From contig NZ_LXKN01000046.1 of the NCBI RefSeq assembly GCF_001692325.1, positions 186,001 through 250,000 on the forward strand: a DNA stretch of 64,000 nucleotides. Reading direction: 5' to 3'. Under the pieces are notes generated by a model. It did not search any database, was not told the origin of the DNA, and saw nothing but the letters and a program-made list of their open reading frames with translations. The translations under genes were made by a program, and so were the position numbers. Positions 61,212 through 64,000 of the stretch are shown one piece after another. The DNA is from Rhizobium sp. AC27/96. Its GTDB lineage: Bacteria; Pseudomonadota; Alphaproteobacteria; Rhizobiales; Rhizobiaceae. How positions within the stretch are numbered: the first letter of the stretch is position 1; the number at the start of each line of letters is the position of its first letter.

Positions 61212-61511
61212 ATGATCCACGTTCTCGCGATCCTCACCGCATTGCCCGGCAAGCGGGCCGAAGTGCTCGAAGCCTTCCAGGCCAATGTTCCGGCCGTGCA
61301 TGCCGAAGACGGCTGCATCGAATATACGGCTGTCGTGGATGTGGAAGGTGCCGATCCGGCATTCGGGCCGGATACATTCGTCGTCGTCGAGAAGTGGGCA
61401 AGCATGGACGCCCTGAAGGCCCATGCCGCAGCGGCGCATATGGCCGCCTATGGCGAGAAGGTGAAGCACCTTATGGCCGCCCGCGCCGTACATGTGCTGA
61501 ACCCGGCATGA
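61212..61511 (+). CDS. Antibiotic biosynthesis monooxygenase (ABM)-family protein
   Basis: A 99-residue dimeric alpha-beta barrel protein of the ABM/YgiN type. It has HVLAILTALPGKRAEVLEAF, a central EDGCIEYTAVVD and FVVVEKWASMDALKAHAAAAHM near the C-terminus. Relatives act as quinol or small-ligand monooxygenases. AAGGAC precedes the ATG. A hairpin with a T run follows at 61549. Confidence 0.88.
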   Translation: MIHVLAILTALPGKRAEVLEAFQANVPAVHAEDGCIEYTAVVDVEGADPAFGPDTFVVVEKWASMDALKAHAAAAHMAAYGEKVKHLMAARAVHVLNPA

Positions 61512-61548
61512 GCCGTTGATTTCAAACGGCTGCTAATCTCTGAGGAAG

Positions 61549-61570
61549 CGGCGCCGAAAGGCGCCGTTTT
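61549..61570 (+). terminator. Terminator between the ABM gene and the convergent His/Tyr-rich gene
   Basis: CGGCGCC-GAAA-GGCGCCG followed by TTTT. The T run serves the plus-strand ABM gene. The hairpin is also the counterpart of the one at 62155 after the paralogous gene. Confidence 0.75.
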
Positions 61571-61587
61571 GCATATCGGTAGCGTGC

Positions 61588-61974
61588 TCAGTTATGAGAG
61601 AAATGCGGCTGGCTATGCCATCTGTGCCAGCCCCCGCCACCATGCCAACCGCCACCGCCATGCCAGCCACCCCCGCGCCAGCCGTGACGATACCCGCCGC
61701 CATACCATCTGTGGCCGCCATACCAGCCGCGATTATAGTGGTTACCCCAGCCGTAAAATGCGAAAGGCACGAGGGGCTGGTAGTAATCATCATAATAATA
61801 GGGGCGGTAATAACCATAAGGCCGGTAGTAGTACGGCCGGTAGTAGTGGTGGTAATGCCGATGAACGATCACCGTATGATAGTGATGCACGCGGTGATGT
61901 GGACGCGCTTCGACTTGAGTTGCAGGTAGGATGATTACGCCGAGCGCGACGAGCGCTGTTGCCAGAATTTTCAT
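61588..61974 (-). CDS. Secreted His/Tyr/Gly-rich protein, paralogue 1
   Basis: A 128-residue protein: signal peptide MKILATALVALG...VEA, then a low-complexity region of His-Tyr-Arg-Pro repeats (HRHYHHYYRPYYYRPYGYYR) passing into Gly-Trp-His repeats (WHGGGG), ending in HFSHN. Such composition suggests metal binding or an envelope/biofilm role; no function is known. AAGGAGG precedes the ATG. Signal peptide and C-terminal HFSHN are shared with the gene at 62198. Confidence 0.78.
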   Translation of the reverse strand: MKILATALVALGVIILPATQVEARPHHRVHHYHTVIVHRHYHHYYRPYYYRPYGYYRPYYYDDYYQPLVPFAFYGWGNHYNRGWYGGHRWYGGGYRHGWRGGGWHGGGGWHGGGGWHRWHSQPHFSHN

Positions 61975-62154
61975 TTCCAGCCTCCTTCGATGCCGGACAC
62001 CAAGGCGGCTCATTCATCCGCGTTTGTCCAGACCGATAGAGTAAACGCGGTTGCGCTCCGATAGTTCCAAAACATCCGGAGATGGCGACGTATTTTCCAA
62101 AGATCCCGTTCTGGCCAAGGTCTCGTTAACCCGACTTCGGCAGCTCAACAAAAA

Positions 62155-62174
62155 ACGGCGCCGGAAGGCGCCGT
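62155..62174 (-). terminator. Intrinsic terminator after paralogue 2
   Basis: ACGGCGCC-TTCC-GGCGCCGT on the minus strand followed by TTTTTTG, 23 bases past the stop. Confidence 0.85.
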
Positions 62175-62197
62175 TCTGCATGTCGGATAGTGAGTGA

Positions 62198-62413
62198 TCA
62201 GTTATGCGAGAAATGCGGCCTGCTGTGATACCGCCTGTCCCAGCGATGATGATGATCCCAACCGTGATGACGGTCCCAGCCATGGCCGTGACGGTGATGC
62301 TCGACGATCACCGGGCCATGATGGCGCCAGTGATGGTTATCACGAGCTTCGGCATAGGTTGCAGGCAAAGCTAGCATGCCCAGCGCGACGAGCGCCGTTG
62401 CCAAAATTTTCAT
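62198..62413 (-). CDS. Secreted His-rich small protein, paralogue 2
   Basis: A 71-residue protein with signal peptide MKILATALVALGMLALPATYAEA, nearly identical to that of the gene at 61588. The mature part is rich in His, Arg, Trp and Asp (HHRHGHGWDRHHGWDHHHRW) and ends in HFSHN. It may bind divalent metal; this is inferred only from composition. AAGGAG precedes the ATG. Its own strong terminator follows. Confidence 0.75.
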   Translation of the reverse strand: MKILATALVALGMLALPATYAEARDNHHWRHHGPVIVEHHRHGHGWDRHHGWDHHHRWDRRYHSRPHFSHN

Positions 62414-62516
62414 TTTAATCTCCTTGGGTGCCGGACGAGATCTTGGGGGCTTAGAATTTTCGTACGTCCGGACTAACGTAACGTACTTAAACGCGAAGAT
62501 GGCGCGATGGTTCCGC

Positions 62517-63743
62517 CTATCCACGCGTGGGGAGATATTTTCGGGAGGCTCCCGCCTCCACCATCAGCTCGCGGACTGCCTGCTGGATCAACCGGCAGGC
62601 CTCGACTGACGCTTTGCGGCTATTGTGGGCAATATGATAGGACAGTGGCAGGAGCTGATCAGGATCGACGATCCTCACCTTGTCCGAGATCGGCATGGCA
62701 CTGACGCGGCCGAGAAACGAGACGTAGCCATGATTGGCGACAAGGTCGACGATAACAGGCAGCGAATCGGCCGAGGTGATGTCGCGACCGCGAAACCGCC
62801 GCCGATCATGACTGTCGTAACCGAAGGCCGTTGCGGCATTGCCGATGCCGGTTCGCGGGCTCGGCACGCAGAGCGGATGATTTTCCACCAGCGCGGCAAA
62901 GGTCTCCTCCTTGCTATCGGGCGGGGCGATCGCCACCATGTCGGTCGCGACCAGCTCCATATGTTCGAAGGCATCGAGGCCGAAAACGGAATCGACGATG
63001 GCGACATCGATGCGGCCGGATCGGAGCGCCTCGCGCAGATCGTCCGCCGTCATCAGCATCAGCGACAGCATGTTGCGGTTGCCGCCGATGTTCCAGCGCG
63101 ACACCAGACTTGCCAGCGAGCGTGCGACCCAGCTTTCCGAGCCGGTGGGAATGATCGAGCCGATGCGCACGGCACGGGCGGTCCGCTGGAAGCGTTCGTC
63201 CGCCGCCGCCTTCATCTCGTCCCATGCCTGGGCGATGCCGGCAAGAATGGTGTGAACCTCCTGGCCTGCCTCGGTCAGCACCGATCCCTGTGCCTGGCGC
63301 TCGAACAAGCGACAGCCGAACAGTTCCTCCAGATTGGCGATCTGCAATGAAAGCTGCGGCTGACCCAGGCGCAGGCGGCGGGCGGCGCGATTGATGCTGC
63401 CCTGATCGGCCACCTCGAGGAAACGCTCGATGGTGGCGATCTTCAGCGACAGACGCGCGGCCCATTGGTCATATCCATCCGGTGGAGGCGGCTCCTTCAC
63501 CAGGAGCGACAGCTGGCGAATACCGGCAAGAACCGGCTGCAGCGCCTTCTGCACCTTCGAGCTGGCCAAGAGCGTTGCGAGCTCGCCGGAAGCGCGTTCG
63601 ACAAGCTTCAGCGCCAACTCCGTTTCGAGACGGCGAAGCGCGCTCGAGACGGTGGAGGCCGAAAAGGAAAGCCGGCGAGCGGTCTCCCTTACCGAGCCGA
63701 TGGAAAATACCATGTCGGCTATGAACAATGCGCCGAGATACAA
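62517..63743 (-). CDS. LysR-type regulator with two tandem helix-turn-helix domains
   Basis: A 408-residue protein, ~100 longer than a usual LysR. Residues ~1-55 resemble a LysR HTH (SIGSVRETARRLSFSASTVSS, then LRRLETELALKLVER). Residues ~98-155 are a second, canonical HTH (IERFLEVADQGSINRAARRL, QPQLSLQIANLEELFGCRLFER). The effector domain follows (~185-395). The start is TTG at 63743, preceded by GGAAGGAAGAACGGC, a strong ribosome site; ATG 63713 would cut into the first HTH. No target gene is adjacent upstream; 63744-64000 holds no gene I can support. Confidence 0.82.
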   Translation of the reverse strand: MYLGALFIADMVFSIGSVRETARRLSFSASTVSSALRRLETELALKLVERASGELATLLASSKVQKALQPVLAGIRQLSLLVKEPPPPDGYDQWAARLSLKIATIERFLEVADQGSINRAARRLRLGQPQLSLQIANLEELFGCRLFERQAQGSVLTEAGQEVHTILAGIAQAWDEMKAAADERFQRTARAVRIGSIIPTGSESWVARSLASLVSRWNIGGNRNMLSLMLMTADDLREALRSGRIDVAIVDSVFGLDAFEHMELVATDMVAIAPPDSKEETFAALVENHPLCVPSPRTGIGNAATAFGYDSHDRRRFRGRDITSADSLPVIVDLVANHGYVSFLGRVSAMPISDKVRIVDPDQLLPLSYHIAHNSRKASVEACRLIQQAVRELMVEAGASRKYLPTRG

Positions 63744-64000
63744 GCCGTTCTTCCTTCCAAGCCGATTGCGCGCCTTCCGTGCGGACGCGGCGGCGCCGAT
63801 GATATCCGGACGATATGACGTGTTCTCGAAAAAAGATATCCCTAAGAACTAAGGCGACCGCTATCGTTTTTTCGTCGCCTAACTGATCCAGACACCAAAA
63901 TGAGATCGGAACAGCGTCAAACGGGTAAGGGGAACAAAAACAAACGCACTTGCCCCCGAAAAAAGAAATCCAATTTCGCGCGAATGTCGAGTACGCTCGT

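Noticed and set aside
1..64000. CRISPR arrays, prophage, insertion sequences, integrases or toxin-antitoxin pairs
   Set aside because: No regularly spaced direct repeats and no cas, transposase, integrase or phage structural genes were seen; the repeats present are short intergenic palindromes.

Overview
The window is ordinary chromosomal sequence of a fast-growing rhizobium (Rhizobiaceae, probably genus Rhizobium). The evidence is the high GC content and several genes typical of that family: a type II glutamine synthetase with a divergent 63-residue gstI-like gene, a PodJ-type polarity protein, a GcrA cell-cycle regulator, a double-length dCTP deaminase, a SAM-II riboswitch in front of metZ, and rhizobial palindromic intergenic repeats. 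I see no prophage, integrase, transposase, CRISPR array or plasmid replication/transfer gene. The only mobile-looking DNA is short intergenic repeats.

Layout. 0-11 kb: exoB/galE, an aminotransferase, mscL, a TetR/MFS divergent pair, a small NTF2-like protein, and a three-gene fatty-acid beta-oxidation operon (acyl-CoA dehydrogenase, thiolase, FadB-type enzyme). 11-26 kb: podJ, an RraB-like gene, a TauE/SafE exporter with its TIGR02186 partner, an HxlR/reductase divergent pair, the PdeM/DEXH-helicase DNA-repair pair, an Rrf2/CMD pair, and glnII/gstI. 26-39 kb: small metabolic and envelope genes, pyrD, a LexA-like S24 regulator beside a membrane-anchored nuclease-like protein, transporters, a LysR/MFS pair and tRNA-Gly. 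39-47 kb: dcd, metZ, a stand-alone DnaB-like ATPase, apaG, hslO, argF and argD. 47-56 kb: gcrA, then the complete phosphate regulon phoR-pstSCAB-phoU-phoB on the minus strand, and ppk2. 56-64 kb: hypothetical proteins, a nitronate monooxygenase, tRNA-Thr, and two tandem His/Tyr-rich secreted proteins followed by a LysR-type regulator with two helix-turn-helix domains.

How the genes connect. Phosphate sensing (PhoR/PhoB), uptake (PstSCAB), feedback (PhoU) and a polyphosphate kinase sit together, with a Pho box in front of pstS. The glnII promoter is of the sigma-54 type and faces gstI, whose homologue represses GSII synthesis. A palindrome TTGACGTTT-N4-AAACGTCAA lies before both the beta-oxidation operon and the distant nitronate monooxygenase gene, so one regulator probably controls both. 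gcrA is preceded by a dense cluster of GANTC (CcrM) methylation sites.

I did not find a clearly new multi-gene system. The observations most worth checking are the shared palindrome, the three-copy hairpin repeat, the GANTC cluster, the structured argD leader, the double-HTH LysR protein, and the S24 regulator paired with an apparently inactive nuclease domain.
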